Assembly: GCA_964016875.1 (NCBI GenBank)
Contig: OZ024724.1
Span: 34,123,786-34,187,785, forward strand
Direction: 5' to 3'
Source of the DNA: Fallopia convolvulus
Lineage: Eukaryota > Streptophyta > Magnoliopsida > Caryophyllales > Polygonaceae
Length of the DNA stretch: 64,000 bases
Below, one piece after another: positions 44,642-55,833 of this stretch. Numbering within the stretch: the first letter of the stretch is position 1; the number at the start of each line of letters is the position of its first letter. Both the position numbers and the translations under genes were made by a program. The notes under the pieces were generated by a model that saw only the letters and a program-made list of their open reading frames with translations, ran no database searches and had not been told where the DNA came from.

Positions 44642-44885
44642 CTAAAATTTAGGGAGCAATTCAGAGACTCAGAGAGCTACAATTCAAAAGGAAGCACTCC
44701 TACAAAAGGAGCCAAAAATCGGCTTAAAAGGCAGTGTAGAAAAACGCTCTCTAGTAACACAATCTAGTACTCCTTTCCCTACTTCTTTTTGTTTTCTTTT
44801 AATGAGGAAAGAATAACTAATTATAATTCAAGACATTTCACATCTTCCAAAGTGTATTCAGGACTTATTACAAGAATTTGAAGAT

Positions 44886-46367
44886 GTGATGTCTGAAGAG
44901 TTGCCACAAGGCCTTCCACCAATTAGAGGCATTGAGCATCAAATCGATTTGGTGCCCGACGCTTCTTTACCAAACTGTGCAACCTATAGAGCATGTGTAG
45001 AGGAAACCAATGAGCTTCAAAGACAAGTGCAAGACCTCATGGACAAAGTCTATGTGCGTGAATCCCTCAGCCCATGTGCAGTTCCGGTGATTTTGGTGCC
45101 AATGAAGATATATGGCACTTGGAGAATGTGTGTTGATTGTAGAGCGATCAACCAAATAACAGTTAACTACCGTCATCAGATCCCTAGATTAGATGATATG
45201 CTTGATGAATTGCATGGTGCTAATTTCTTTTCAAAAATTGATTTAAGAAGTGGGTACCATCAAATTAGAATGAGGGAAGGGGATGAATGAAAAACTACTT
45301 TTAAGACTAAGTATGGTTTATATAAATGGTTAGTAATGCCTTTTGGATTAACGAATGCACCTAGTACTTTCATGAGGCTTATGAACCACGTTTTAAGAAC
45401 ATACTTAGGTAAATTTGTTTTAGTCTACTTTGATGACATCTTAGTCTATAACAAAACCTTGCATGAACATATAGATCATCTTAGGGCTATTTTGGACACT
45501 TTGAGGTTAGAAAAGCTTTATGCTAATTTGAAAAAGTGTTCTTTTTGCTCGGAGTCTACCATTTTTCTTGTTTTTGTTGTGTCTAAAGGTGGATTGAAGG
45601 TAGATGAAGACAAGATCAAGGCAATAAAGTAGTAGCCACAATCGACTACCTCAACCATGTTGCGTTCTTTCCTCGGCTTGGCTGGCTTCTACAGGAGATT
45701 TGTGCGTGATTTTAGCACAATTTCAGCCCTTCTCCATGAGCTTACAAAGAAGGATTCAACATTTAAATGGAGAGAGCAACAAGAGAACGCCTTCAACACT
45801 TTGAAGGACAGGTTATGCAACACCCCGGTGCTCCAACTCCCTGATTTCTCCAAAGCATTCGAGATTGAGTTGGATGCATCAGGCCATGGCATAGGAGGCG
45901 TGCTCTTGCAAGACAAGAAACCCATAGATTATTTTAGTGAAAAGCTTAGTGGGGCTGAGTTGAATTACCCTACTTATGATAAAGAACTGTATGCTTTAAT
46001 TAGGGTTTTGAAAACTTGGTCTCGTTATTTGTGGCATAAAGAGTTCATTATTCATTCTTATCATGAAGCCTTGAAGTATTTGAAAGGCCAATCCAGACTC
46101 AGTAGGCGACATGCAAGATGGGTTGAGTTTATGGAGACCTTTCCTTATGTTGTAAAGCATAAGAAAGGCAAAGAGAATGTGGTAGCTAACATCCTTTCTC
46201 GCAGGTACGTTCTCTTAAACCAATATGATGTTAAGATCCTTGGATTTGCAATGATTAAGGAGTTCTATGCTAGTGATCCTCACCTTGCTAAAATTTATAA
46301 GAATTGCATGTCTAGGGGAGAAATAGATTCCTACTTTATTGATGATGGTTACTTGTTTAAAGCTTAA
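44886..46367 (+). pseudogene. Reverse transcriptase-RNase H of Y2
   Basis: A single frame holds the whole domain pair with only substitution-type stops: TGA at 45288-45290 (Y1 has TGG), two consecutive TAG at about 45630-45635 (Y1 GAG, TGG) and TAA at 46365-46367. Landmarks: IEHQIDLVPDASLP, TWRMCVDCRAIN, LRSGYHQIRM, MPFGLTNAPSTFMRL, YFDDILVY, GLAGFYRRFV, and RNase H ELDASGHGIGGVLLQ. In the HSYHEALKYL block, Tyr replaces the Asp that Y1 retains (HSDHEALKYL). Confidence 0.85.
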
Positions 46368-46489
46368 AAGTTATGCATTCCTTTATCTAGTATACGTAGG
46401 CGTCTAACTAAAGAGGTTCGTGAATCAGGAGGACATAGGGGTCTAGAAAAGACTTTAGAAGGCTTAAAGAACACTACTATTGGCCTAAG

Positions 46490-47870
46490 ATGAGTAATTT
46501 CGTGCCTAGATTTGTCAAGAGTTGTGTTGTATGTGCTAAAGCTAAATCTAGACTTAACCCTCATGGCTTGTACCAGCCCTTGCCTATTCCTAGTTCGCCT
46601 TGGGAGGAGAATTCTATGGACTTCATTGTTGGATTGCCTAGAACTAGGAAAGCAAGAGACTCTATTTTTTTGATAGTAGACCGTTTTTCTAAACTAGCGC
46701 ATTTTATTCCATGTCACACGACTGATGATGTTGTGCATATTGCTGATTTGTTCTTTAGAGAAGTTGTTAGATTGCATGGGATTCCTTGTTCTATTGTGTC
46801 AGATCGTGATATTATGTTTCTAAACAGGCTCATTTTTGTTGTAGTAGATCATTTTTCCAAGATGGCTCACTTTATTCCATGTGACACGACTGATGATGTT
46901 GTGCATATTGCTGATTTGTTTTTTAGAGAAAGTGTTAGATTGCATAGCATTCCTTGTTCTATTGTTTCAGATCATGATGCTAAATTTTTGAGTTATTTTT
47001 GGAAAAGTTTATGGTCTAAATTGGGAACTAAATTGTTGTTTTCTACCTCATGTCATCCACAAACTGATGGGCAAACTGAAGTAACAAATAGAACGCTAGG
47101 GGTTTTACTTAGAACTATGCTTAAAGCTAACCTCAAACGTTGGGAAGATATTTTTCCTTTTGTGGAGTTTGCTTATAATAGGTCCATCCATTCAGCTACA
47201 AAAATGACACCTTTTGAGGTTGTTTATGGGCTGAATCCAAGGACGCCAATGGATTTGACGCCTCAGCCATACAAGGGAAAAGAGAGCTTTGAAGATGACA
47301 AGGGCTGAGTTTTTGAGGAAGCTACATGAGAGGACAAAGATGCACTTGGAGAGGAAATCCATGAAGTATAAGGCCCATGCTGACAAGGGTTGAAAACAGG
47401 TTATCTTTGAAGAAGGTGATCTTGTTTGGGTGCATCTTAGGAAGGAGAAGTTCCCAAATCAAAGGAAGAACAAGCTAGATCAGCGTGGAGATGGACCGTT
47501 CAAAAATCTTTAAAGAATCAGCCATAATGCTTATCATGTCGATTTGCCTATTGAGTATAATGTACATCCAACGTTTAATGTGGTTGATCTATCTCTTTAT
47601 GTTCCAGATTTTGATTCCGAAGTCGAATCAGAGACTATTCGAGCTCAAGTGGAGGATAATGATACAATGAAGCCAGCCATGTCTCCTAGCAATGTCGATA
47701 AGTTGATTCGAGTGCCTTCTGACAGACTAATCACAAGGAGTCGAGCTAAGAAGATTGTTCAAGGCACAACAACAATCTTGGTTCGATTGGCAGTTGTTCT
47801 TGAAGAGCCAAGCAAGACGAAGTGGGTCTCGTGCATTCGACATCAATTGAGCCCGGATTCCATGGATTAG
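46490..47870 (+). pseudogene. Integrase of Y2 with internal 56-codon duplication
   Basis: The zinc-binding His part lies upstream in another frame (about 46380-46480). The main frame starts before CVVCAKAKS, then SMDFIVGLP (first Asp). A block with VDRFSKLAHFIPC...IVSDRD is then repeated in frame 168 bases later (VDHFSKMAHFIPC...IVSDHDAKF), and GQTEVTNRTLG (Glu) follows. The frame ends at 47308; the tail (47309-47870) is broken but keeps HPTFNVVDLS and ITRSRAKK. Confidence 0.8.
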
Positions 47871-48016
47871 TTACAAGGGCCGAAATTCACATTATTTATT
47901 TATTTAGAAACATGTATTAATTTGTCTAACTTTAGGGCTGAATTTAGTAAGTGATCGGGTGAGATAAGTTGGTATATGGGTCAAAGTCAACCCTTTGACT
48001 TGACCAATCCAAATAG
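47871..48016 (+). other. Short 3' noncoding region of Y2
   Basis: Same sequence class as 15684-15828. Nothing else seen. Confidence 0.5.
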
Positions 48017-48047
48017 TGGAAAATATCTTTTATTTTATTTATTATAG
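48017..48047 (+). repeat. Y2 3' LTR, left piece
   Basis: 31 bases before the CACTA insertion; continues at 52282. The uninterrupted form is at 39098-39130. Confidence 0.75.
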
Positions 48048-50017
48048 CACTACTACAAAATGTATATTTCTCGGGGCTTTGTTCTCAGCGTTTTATTAAA
48101 AGTCCCGTAAAATAATTCAAGCTCAGGGGTTATTATATAAAACTCCTGAGATGTTCTATCTAATAATTTAATATTTTTTAAAATAAATTCCCTAGAGAGT
48201 TTTTTATCAACCCACTTTAATAAATAAACACTCTCAAGAGTTTACAAAAAAAACACCGAGATTCTTTTATTTGTGAGATATCCCGGGCAATTAACTAATA
48301 GATAGACGTCCTATCTATTTGAATTTTTTTGTGAAGATCGTAGCTTAATTAAGCCGCGCAAATTCCCTTTTATTTTTTTAGATCCCCGCCTAAAATTCCA
48401 AAGTAACCCTAAATCCCCTCTCAAGAGCGATTCATAGCAAATTGATTGACTTCAGTTTCTTTAGTTTCTGCTCTCTTTGTTGGCACCATAATCGCCCACC
48501 TCCATCTATGCAATTGTATGTTTCAATTTACTATGGAATCGAATTCTCTTCACTCCAATTGTAAGCTTCAAGTTCACATCTTTCGAATTCATCAATATAT
48601 CTTTCAATTCGGTTAATTTCAGCCAAGGCTTGTCGATTGGCTGCTCTCCATCACTGGTCACCATACTCGGCCTCCAAAGATCCTGACGTACTTTTTGCAT
48701 TTCGAAACAATATCTTAAGGTAATGTTGACGGCGTTTTGTAACTATAGTATTAATACCTAAAGAACGTCCTTATCCCATATACTTTTACCTTGTTTGACA
48801 TAGTTAGTCTTGTTTATTGCAGCGCGTGTCGAAATTTAATGAAGACTTCAGAGTATACCGAAAAACGCACAAAAGTGGTTGGATGATTTGAAGCATAGGT
48901 GATTCACATCTTGACTCTTGATTTAACTTTGTATACTTGATATGAATTTCAGCTTTAGTCTATGACTCTCATGGCTGAATTTGTGTGTCTTCTCCACTCA
49001 ATAAAACAAAAAAAATTGGCAGGGTTATAAATAATTGCATGGCTAAACATAGTACAAAGTGTTGAAGTGTTCGGCTTTGACCTAAGCATAAGTTATTCGC
49101 ATCTTCAGTCTTGAATTCACTATGTCTACTTGTTATGAATTCCATCTTTGTTCTTTTATTCTCTTGTCATGAATAGAAATTATAGAGATTGCTAAATAAC
49201 TTTTGCTTAGGTTTAAAGTGCTGAATTTGTGCATGTTCTCCACTCACTAAAACAAAAAAAAATTGACAGGATTATAAATTAGTTCACTATTAAACATAGT
49301 GCAAAGTGCTGAGATGCTGATTTTTGTAATCATTTGCATGAGTCCTTAATCCTAATTAGTTGCAACTTCTTTGGTTTGGCTACCATCCTTTTTTGGTATT
49401 TAGAATTGGTTCCAATGAATTATGGGTGTATTTTTCTTTGATAGAGGGTATATTTGATCTGATTCATATCATTGCACAGTAAGTTTGTACCATTATTCTA
49501 TTAACATAGAACTCATTTTATTTTTTTACAGGAGCTCATTTTGTGTACTTTGTGGTATAGTTGAATTCCAGAATGATTAGAGCTAATTGACCTAGGTGAT
49601 TCTTTTTTGAGGTTAAAAATAGTGCAAATTGATGAGGTGTTTGGCTTTGACCAAAGCATGAGTGATTGACATATTGAATTTTGAATTCAGGTTCTCCAAG
49701 AAACTTCTACAAATAAACTAAAAGGCAACATCATTGTTTCTAGCAAAAAAAAAGGCAACATCATTGGGGATTGGGAGGGCTTAATTCTGCTCATTTAAAT
49801 TGATCTTTAAGTATAATGGTAATGGTGCTGATAACATGATTTGTAAAAATGAGAGATAAATTTCGTTACAAAAATCTAATTATTGATAGGGCCTAAATCT
49901 TGTTACTTTTCCAGTTTTTTGCCCGTCATGTTGTATATCTACTTTTCAGTTTATTCTCATAATGAAACCCTTATATCTTACTCTTTCTTCATGACAATAT
50001 TTCCTTTTTATCTCTAG

Positions 50018-50076
50018 AGATGAAAATGCAGACATGAAACTCATTGATTTTGGCCTCTTTGACATCGCTATGTTGG
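50018..50076 (+). pseudogene. Kinase-like exon fragment (CDPK/CRK type) in the CACTA
   Basis: Reads DENADMKLIDFGLFD, resembling kinase subdomain VII (DFG) of CDPK-related kinases, where DFGLSD is usual. It is preceded by a T-rich tract and CTCTAG and followed by GGTAATAT, consistent with 3' and 5' splice sites. Only one exon is seen, so this is a fragment captured at the DNA level. The match is short. Confidence 0.55.
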
Positions 50077-50383
50077 GTAATATATATGGTTACATTCTAA
50101 CTACATGCTCAGTCTTATTCGTGTTTTACTTTGCATGGAATAAAGATCAGGGTCCTTCATAATAGTTGGCCTAAATTAAGATTGCAACTTACTGAAAAAC
50201 TCAAGTACTTGTCCTTGAGTGCGTTCTGGTGCATGTTTGTGAATCTATGCATATTTTAAAACTGTGTGTTAAAGAGACTGTTTTGAGTAACCATTGATGT
50301 GGATCAACTCAACAATGAAATGTGTGAATTGATCCCCTTTGATGTTTTAATTCGATGGTGATATGAACTTCGTTTGCTTTCTA

Positions 50384-50920
50384 GTATTTACAGTGTAGGG
50401 TTGTTTAATTTACGTGTTTGTAAAGTGAAGGATTGGAAGGTTGTTCTCATTGAGTGGTTGACATCGTTGCAAGTACTAAAGAATCCTAGATCTTTCTATC
50501 AATGTCAATTTATGAAGGAAATCCTGGTGAATAGGTATGGTGAAAATTGCAATTGTCCCAGAATTGCTTATGTATTTCTTTCCATCTTTTATTAGATTTG
50601 GATGCAATTTTTAGAAGTTTATTTGTATGTTCTTGTCTGACTTACTATGTATGGAATGTTTAGGTTTCTTGATGAAGTTGATACTATAGTACAAATGAAG
50701 GTTCTTGATTGCTTGTTGAATTGGAAATACAATTTTTTACTTCAATACAGTAAGCATTTAAAGAACTTAATTTCATCCAAAACATTGCTAGAAGAGTTCG
50801 CAACCTGCAGTTTATCCAATGAATCTGATTAATTGAGGATGAACATAGAAGGAAGCCCGTGTGCCTTATGTTATACGACTGCTCATGCCAAAAGTTAGGA
50901 ACCTAAAGACCCTGAGCTCT
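50384..50920 (+). pseudogene. UTP20/DRIM-like gene fragment in the CACTA
   Basis: A first exon reads WLTSLQVLKNPRSFYQCQF and MKEILVNR up to a GT at 50535. A 129-base intron (50535-50663, GT...AG) follows, then FLDEVDTIVQMKVLDCLLNW and LKNLISSKTLLEEF. A base loss near 50832 creates a stop, and a shifted frame gives VPYVIRLLMPKVRNLKTL. The order resembles the DRIM domain of UTP20, a component of the small-subunit processome in the nucleolus. The retained intron shows capture from genomic DNA. Confidence 0.65.
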
Positions 50921-52281
50921 TGAAAGGTGTTCAAATCTCATCTCCTTCACAATCTGTTTGTATTGTTCTCATCTCATTGTTGTTCGCTCAAATAATTTGT
51001 TTTCTTTTGGCCTTACTATTTGGTCTTCCTCTTGTACTTGTAACACAACTTGCAACAAAAGTTCTGAATGAATGAATTTCTGAGATGTGTGTAGTTATGT
51101 TTTTTGACATAAAGAAAGCTTGCCTTTGCATGTAGTTTTGTTAAAAAATGGAGCTGAATGAATTTTTGGAGGTAGAATTTTGAATGTGCTAGAAGATTTC
51201 TAATCTGATGTAAACTGGTTTATGCTGGATGAATTTCTAGATTAGGTAGAATTTCTAATATGCTGGAAGATTTCTAATCTGCTGTAAACTGGATTAGGTA
51301 GAATTTCTGAGCTGAATGAATTTCTGAGTTGAATGAGTTTTATGAACGTTGTGTGTACATTCCTAATGGCACATAATGCATATGTTTGATTTCTCAGTTT
51401 GAGCTGAATGAATTTGTGAGCTGAATGAGTTTTATGAACGTTGTGTGTACATTCCTAATGACACAGAATGCATATGTTTGATTTCTGAATATTTTAAGGA
51501 TTTCTAATCCATAATTTCTGAGTTGAATGAATTCCTAATCTCGTGGCATTTGCACTTGTTCATTGTTGATCTATATATAAATTATAATCCATATATACAA
51601 TTGATACTTATGCAATATGTTTGATTTTGCAGTATTTTAAAGATTCGCCCACTTGCTACGACATACATCTCATCAATGAGTTGCACGAGGAATAGTTGCA
51701 ATATTTGGAGACACATAATGCATCATAGCTCCTACACTTTCATTTTAGAATTTGGATCTTGGTTTTTAGATTTTGAGGACAATCTCTTTTGTTTTTTTTT
51801 ACTTTACAATTTTGAACTTGGAATTTAGTATTTGGAGCTTGGAATTTCAGTTGTAAAACAGTGGATTATTATGTTTTATTGACAATATATAGATAGTTAT
51901 TTAAATTGATACAAGATTAGTATATTGATTCATCTTGTTTTGGTGAATCTTTACATTGTAGTAGATGGGTATTGGTTTTATCACTATTTTTAAAAAAAAT
52001 AAAAATGATTTCTCAAGTTTTTTCTTATAAACCTAGAGAACTGTTTTTTGGGGTTTTTTGATAAAAACTCATTAGACACATTTCTTGGGATTATTTATGA
52101 ATGTTCCCAAGAAATATCTCTCGGGAGTTTTTAAAAAAAACCTGAGCGTTTGTATATCTCTCGGGGCTTTTATTTAACCCCCGAGAGATATTTCTCGGCC
52201 ACGCACGGATATAAGGGGGGTTCAATAACCCCCTAGAGTAATGTAAGAAAACCCATGAGAGAACTTTGTTCTGTACTAGTG

Positions 52282-52975
52282 TAGGCGTGTTTTTCAATTT
52301 AATAATGTAGAGAATTCAATCAATAGGCTGATGTTAGTTGGTTGAATATCCTCTCTCCTGGTTGTTATAGATATTTTGAGTTTGTTAGGATATTTTCTTA
52401 AATAAATAAATCAGCCATGATTTATTTTATTTAAGGAAATCTAAATAGATATAGTTATAGATATTTTATTATATCTTGGGAAGCAAGACAAGGAGGCCTA
52501 ATCTATCTAATTAGGGTCGGCCATCTAGTTGCCTTGTTCTCCAAGGTTTAGCTTTGTATTCTACTATAAATACTTTTCAGAGTTATTAATAAAAATCTAC
52601 TTGAGAGAGATTAAACCCAATTGGTTTAATCTATCTCTTGGGTTCCAAAAACAATCGTGTGTGCTTGCAATTGCTCTAGTTCGATCGATCATCATCATCT
52701 GGAGATCTCTTTCTCTCTTGTTCGAATCTGATTTGTAGTTTATTCAATTGGATTGTTCTAGTTGTGATTGTTAAAGATTAACTAGTTAATTATTCGGATT
52801 TAGCGTTAGAGCGAATCCGTTTGAACTCTCAAGTTGAATATCTCAATATTTCAGATCGGTTCCTTTCAATCAATTCTCAATTCAGTTTCATTACTTGTTG
52901 CGCACGTTTCTCACATTGCTAGCAAATTCAGGTTGGATCATTCATTTAATGGCAAGATCGGGACTTGTTGGGTGT
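52282..52975 (+). repeat. Y2 3' LTR, right piece (outer end missing)
   Basis: Continues the LTR after the CACTA. It stops after GACTTGTTGGGT, about 45 bases before the expected CACGTATCA end, and passes directly into TGTAACACCCC. Confidence 0.8.
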
Positions 52976-53117
52976 AACACCCCCTTCCTACCCTAGAGGT
53001 ATTATCGCCGGTAACCCCGATTAAGACTAAACCGAAGCTACCCAAGGCTTTAAACTGACTGAACAACTAAAAATACAAAAGTTGGATTCATTTAAATCAT
53101 AACCAGAAAATAATAAA
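52976..53117 (-). repeat. Inverted LTR-end fragment
   Basis: Begins TGTAACACCCC, the reverse complement of the ...GGGTGTTACA end seen in the Z LTR, but the rest differs from Z. Probably the end of a related chromovirus LTR on the minus strand, joined to Z by rearrangement. Confidence 0.5.
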
Positions 53118-54055
53118 ATGTTGCAAAAGAACCTAATCTTTATTACTTTCGAGTTTGTAGTAATGTCGTTTGGATTGACTAATGCACCTGCGGTGTTCAT
53201 GGAGTTGATGAATCGGGTGTTTATAGACTATTTGGATAAATTTGTGGTTGTCTTTATTGATGATATATTGATTTATTATCAAAGCACTAAGGAGCATGCA
53301 AAGCATCTTAGATTAGTTTTGGAAGTGTTAAGGCACCACGGACTATTTGCTAAACTGTCCAAATGTGAGTTATGGCTACCAGAAGTTACTTTCCTGGGTC
53401 ATGTTGTATCCGCTAAGGGAGTCATGGTAGACCCCTTAAAGATTGAAGCTGTGAAGGCTTGGGAACCCCCGAAGAATGTAAAGGAGGTACGAGTTTCTTA
53501 GGATTGGCAGGGTACTATAGGAGGTTTGTGGACGGGTTTTCACGAATAGCCCAACCACTTACCAACTTGCTGAAAAAGACCACTCGTTTTGACTGGAATG
53601 ATGCTTGTCAAAGGGGCTTCGATGAGTTGAAGGAGAAGTTGACTTCGGCTCCAATACTTGCTTTTCCTCAAGGGAATGAAGGCTTTGTGATTTACAGTGA
53701 TACCTCAAAGGTAGGCTTAGGTTGTGTATTAATGCAGAATGACAAGGTGATTGCATATGCTTCTAGGCAGTTGAAACCAAACGAGTTGAATTATCCAACC
53801 CATGATTTAGAGCTGGCAGCAGTGATTCATGCTATAAAGATATGGCGTCATTACTTGTATGGAAGTACATGTAAAGTGATGACAGACCATAAGAGCCTTA
53901 AGTACATTTTTACTCAGAGAGAATTGAACATGAGACAACGGAGATGGCTTGAATTACTGAAAGATTATGATTTAGAGATCTTGTATCATCCTGGAAAGGC
54001 GAATGTAGTTGCTGATGCTCTTAGCAGAAAAACATCGCAAGAGCATATGTTGTGA
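53118..54055 (+). pseudogene. Partial RT and RNase H of Z
   Basis: The preserved RT half starts near MSFGLTNAPAVFMELMN, with FIDDILIYY (catalytic Asp pair) and TFLGHVVSAKG. A one-base loss at about 53488 moves RT/RNase H to another frame: GLAGYYRRFVDGFSR, YSDTSKVGLGCVLMQ (DTS where DAS is usual), MTDHKSLKYIF and VADALSRK. The stop at 54053-54055 precedes a further short broken stretch up to 54200. Confidence 0.85.
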
Positions 54056-54199
54056 CACTTGACTGCCCAACCAGAGTTACAAAGAGAACTGATAAGGTAT
54101 AAGATTGAGGTACAAATTCAGCGCTATCAAGGTAGACTAGGCCATATAGATTGTCGGCCAACCTTAAATGAGGAAATATGACTTAAGCAGGAGACCTGT

Positions 54200-55618
54200 T
54201 TGATGATTCAAGAGTTGAGGCAGAAAGAGAGCCGTGGAGAGGCATCTGCTTTTGAAGAACATGTTGATGGTACTTTGAGATTGAATGGTCGATTATGTGT
54301 ACCTCGAGATGAGGAGTTGAAACAAAAGATATTACAAGAGGCTCACGCTACTCCTTATTCAATCCACCCGGGAGCTACTAAGATGTACAAGGACTTGAAG
54401 CAATATTACTGGTGGGATGGAATGAAGCCTGATGTAGCGAAATTTGTAGCAAAGTGTCAGGTGTGCCAGCAAGTAAAAATAGAGCACCAAAGACCAGGTG
54501 GAATGCTCGAACCACTTCCAGTTCCAGAGTGGAAGTGGGAGGACATTTCCATGGATTTTGTTACCGGACTGCAGATTAGTAGAGGACATGACACAATATG
54601 GGTTGTCGTGGACAGACTGACTAAGACTGCTCGTTTTCTACCCATTAGAGAGACTTGGCTAGTGAGTCAACTAGTAGAGGTGTTCATAAAACAAATAGTG
54701 AGATTACATGGAGTGCCCAAAACGATTGTTTATGATCGTGATGGGCGGTTTACCTCCAATTTTTGGCAAAAAGTGCATAAAGCTTTAGGTACCAAGTTAC
54801 ATTTCACGACTGCTTATCACCCGCAGTCAGATGGCCAATCGGAGAGGACAATTCAAACACTAGAAGATATGTTGAGATCATGTGTGTTGGATTCGGGAGG
54901 AAACTGGTCTGATCACTTGGAATTAATTGAGTTTGCATATAATAATAGTTGGCACTCTTCGATTCAAATGGCACAATATGAGGCTTTATATGGGAGGAGA
55001 TGTAGGACACCTCTATGTTGGGATGATCCATCGGATGTTGTAGATGAAATGCCTCAGATGATTCAGGAAACAGTTGAAAAGGTGGCTTTGATTCGAGAAC
55101 GTATGTTGACAGCACAGAGTCGTCAGAAATCTTAAGCAGATAAGAGGCGACGACCATTGGAATTCGAGGTAGGAGCACATGTTTGGGTGTGAGTAACACC
55201 GACTCGTGGGGTTAGAAGATTTGGAGTGAAAGGAAAGTTGAGTCCTCGGTACATCGGGCCATTTGAAATTCTCGAGAGGTTAGGCGAGGTAGCCTACAAG
55301 TTGGCACTACCACCAACTTTAGAAGGAGTTCATTCTATTTTTCACGTGTCGCAGTTGAAGCAATATGTGTCTGATCCTAGTCATAGGCTCAACTATGAAG
55401 AGTTAGAAATTGAGCCAAATCATACTTTCGAAGAACAACCACTAGCAATCTTAGGTAGACGGTTGAAAAAGCTGCGAAATAAAGAGATACTACTCGTGTT
55501 GATTCAGTGGTCCCGACGAGGAGTTGAAGAAGCAACTTGGGAGACTGAGACAAGAATAAGTGAAAGCTACCCAGATTTGTACCCGATTTTAGTTGAGGCG
55601 TTTGAGAATAAGAGTTAG
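54200..55618 (+). pseudogene. Integrase with chromodomain-like tail of Z
   Basis: The N-terminal zinc domain is partly changed (HATPYSIHPGATKMY, CQVCQ). Catalytic residues are all present: SMDFVTGL, YDRDGRF and GQSERTIQTLED. In-frame stops occur at 55133-55135 and about 55189-55191, but the same frame goes on to SPRYIGPFEILER, HSIFHVSQLKQYV and a tail with ILGRRLKKLRNKEI and GVEEATWETE, which resembles the chromodomain of Tekay/Del elements that targets insertion to heterochromatin. Confidence 0.85.
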
Positions 55619-55833
55619 CAGTGATCAAGGGTTATAGTTATGGGTAGTTTTAACTATTTGTGTACTTTGTTCGACTTTACCTTGTGTGCTTGACTTGTTT
55701 GATAGTTGCTTGTAGTGTTCTGATGATGTGAATTACGTGTTGTTGACTTGTGTGAAAAACTAAGCAATGTAACGAGTTCGTTTTCGTATACCTCAGGATG
55801 TTTCATGACAAAACATTCTTTAAGGGGGTAGAA
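55619..55833 (+). other. 3' noncoding region and polypurine tract of Z
   Basis: 200 bases without a gene, ending in AAGGGGGTAGAA (55822-55833) directly before the LTR start TGTAATATTC. Confidence 0.8.

Larger units (their letters stand above)
48048..52281. mobile_element. CACTA (En/Spm-type) element, non-autonomous, with captured gene fragments
   Basis: Ends CACTACTACAAAA (48048-48060) and, on the other strand, CACTAGTACAGAA (52269-52281), with 3-bp target duplication TAG (48045-48047 and 52282-52284). Y LTRs elsewhere give the empty site. Subterminal zones carry many (T)CTCGGG(G/A)-type motifs in both orientations. No transposase ORF. The interior holds a kinase-like exon (50018-50076), a UTP20-like segment (50384-50920), a roughly 240-base repeat (48855-49310) and a 92-base tandem repeat (about 51320-51500). 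Confidence 0.9.
39093..52975 (+). mobile_element. Chromovirus-type Ty3/gypsy element Y2, hosting a Pack-MULE and a CACTA element
   Basis: LTR, primer site, long leader, gag, protease, RT-RNase H, integrase and second LTR in order. Strongly similar to Y1 throughout. All domains carry stops or frameshifts. The 3' LTR loses its last roughly 45 bases at 52975. The 5' LTR is preceded not by unrelated target DNA but by the 3' end of Y3, so the LTR is shared by two elements. Confidence 0.85.
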
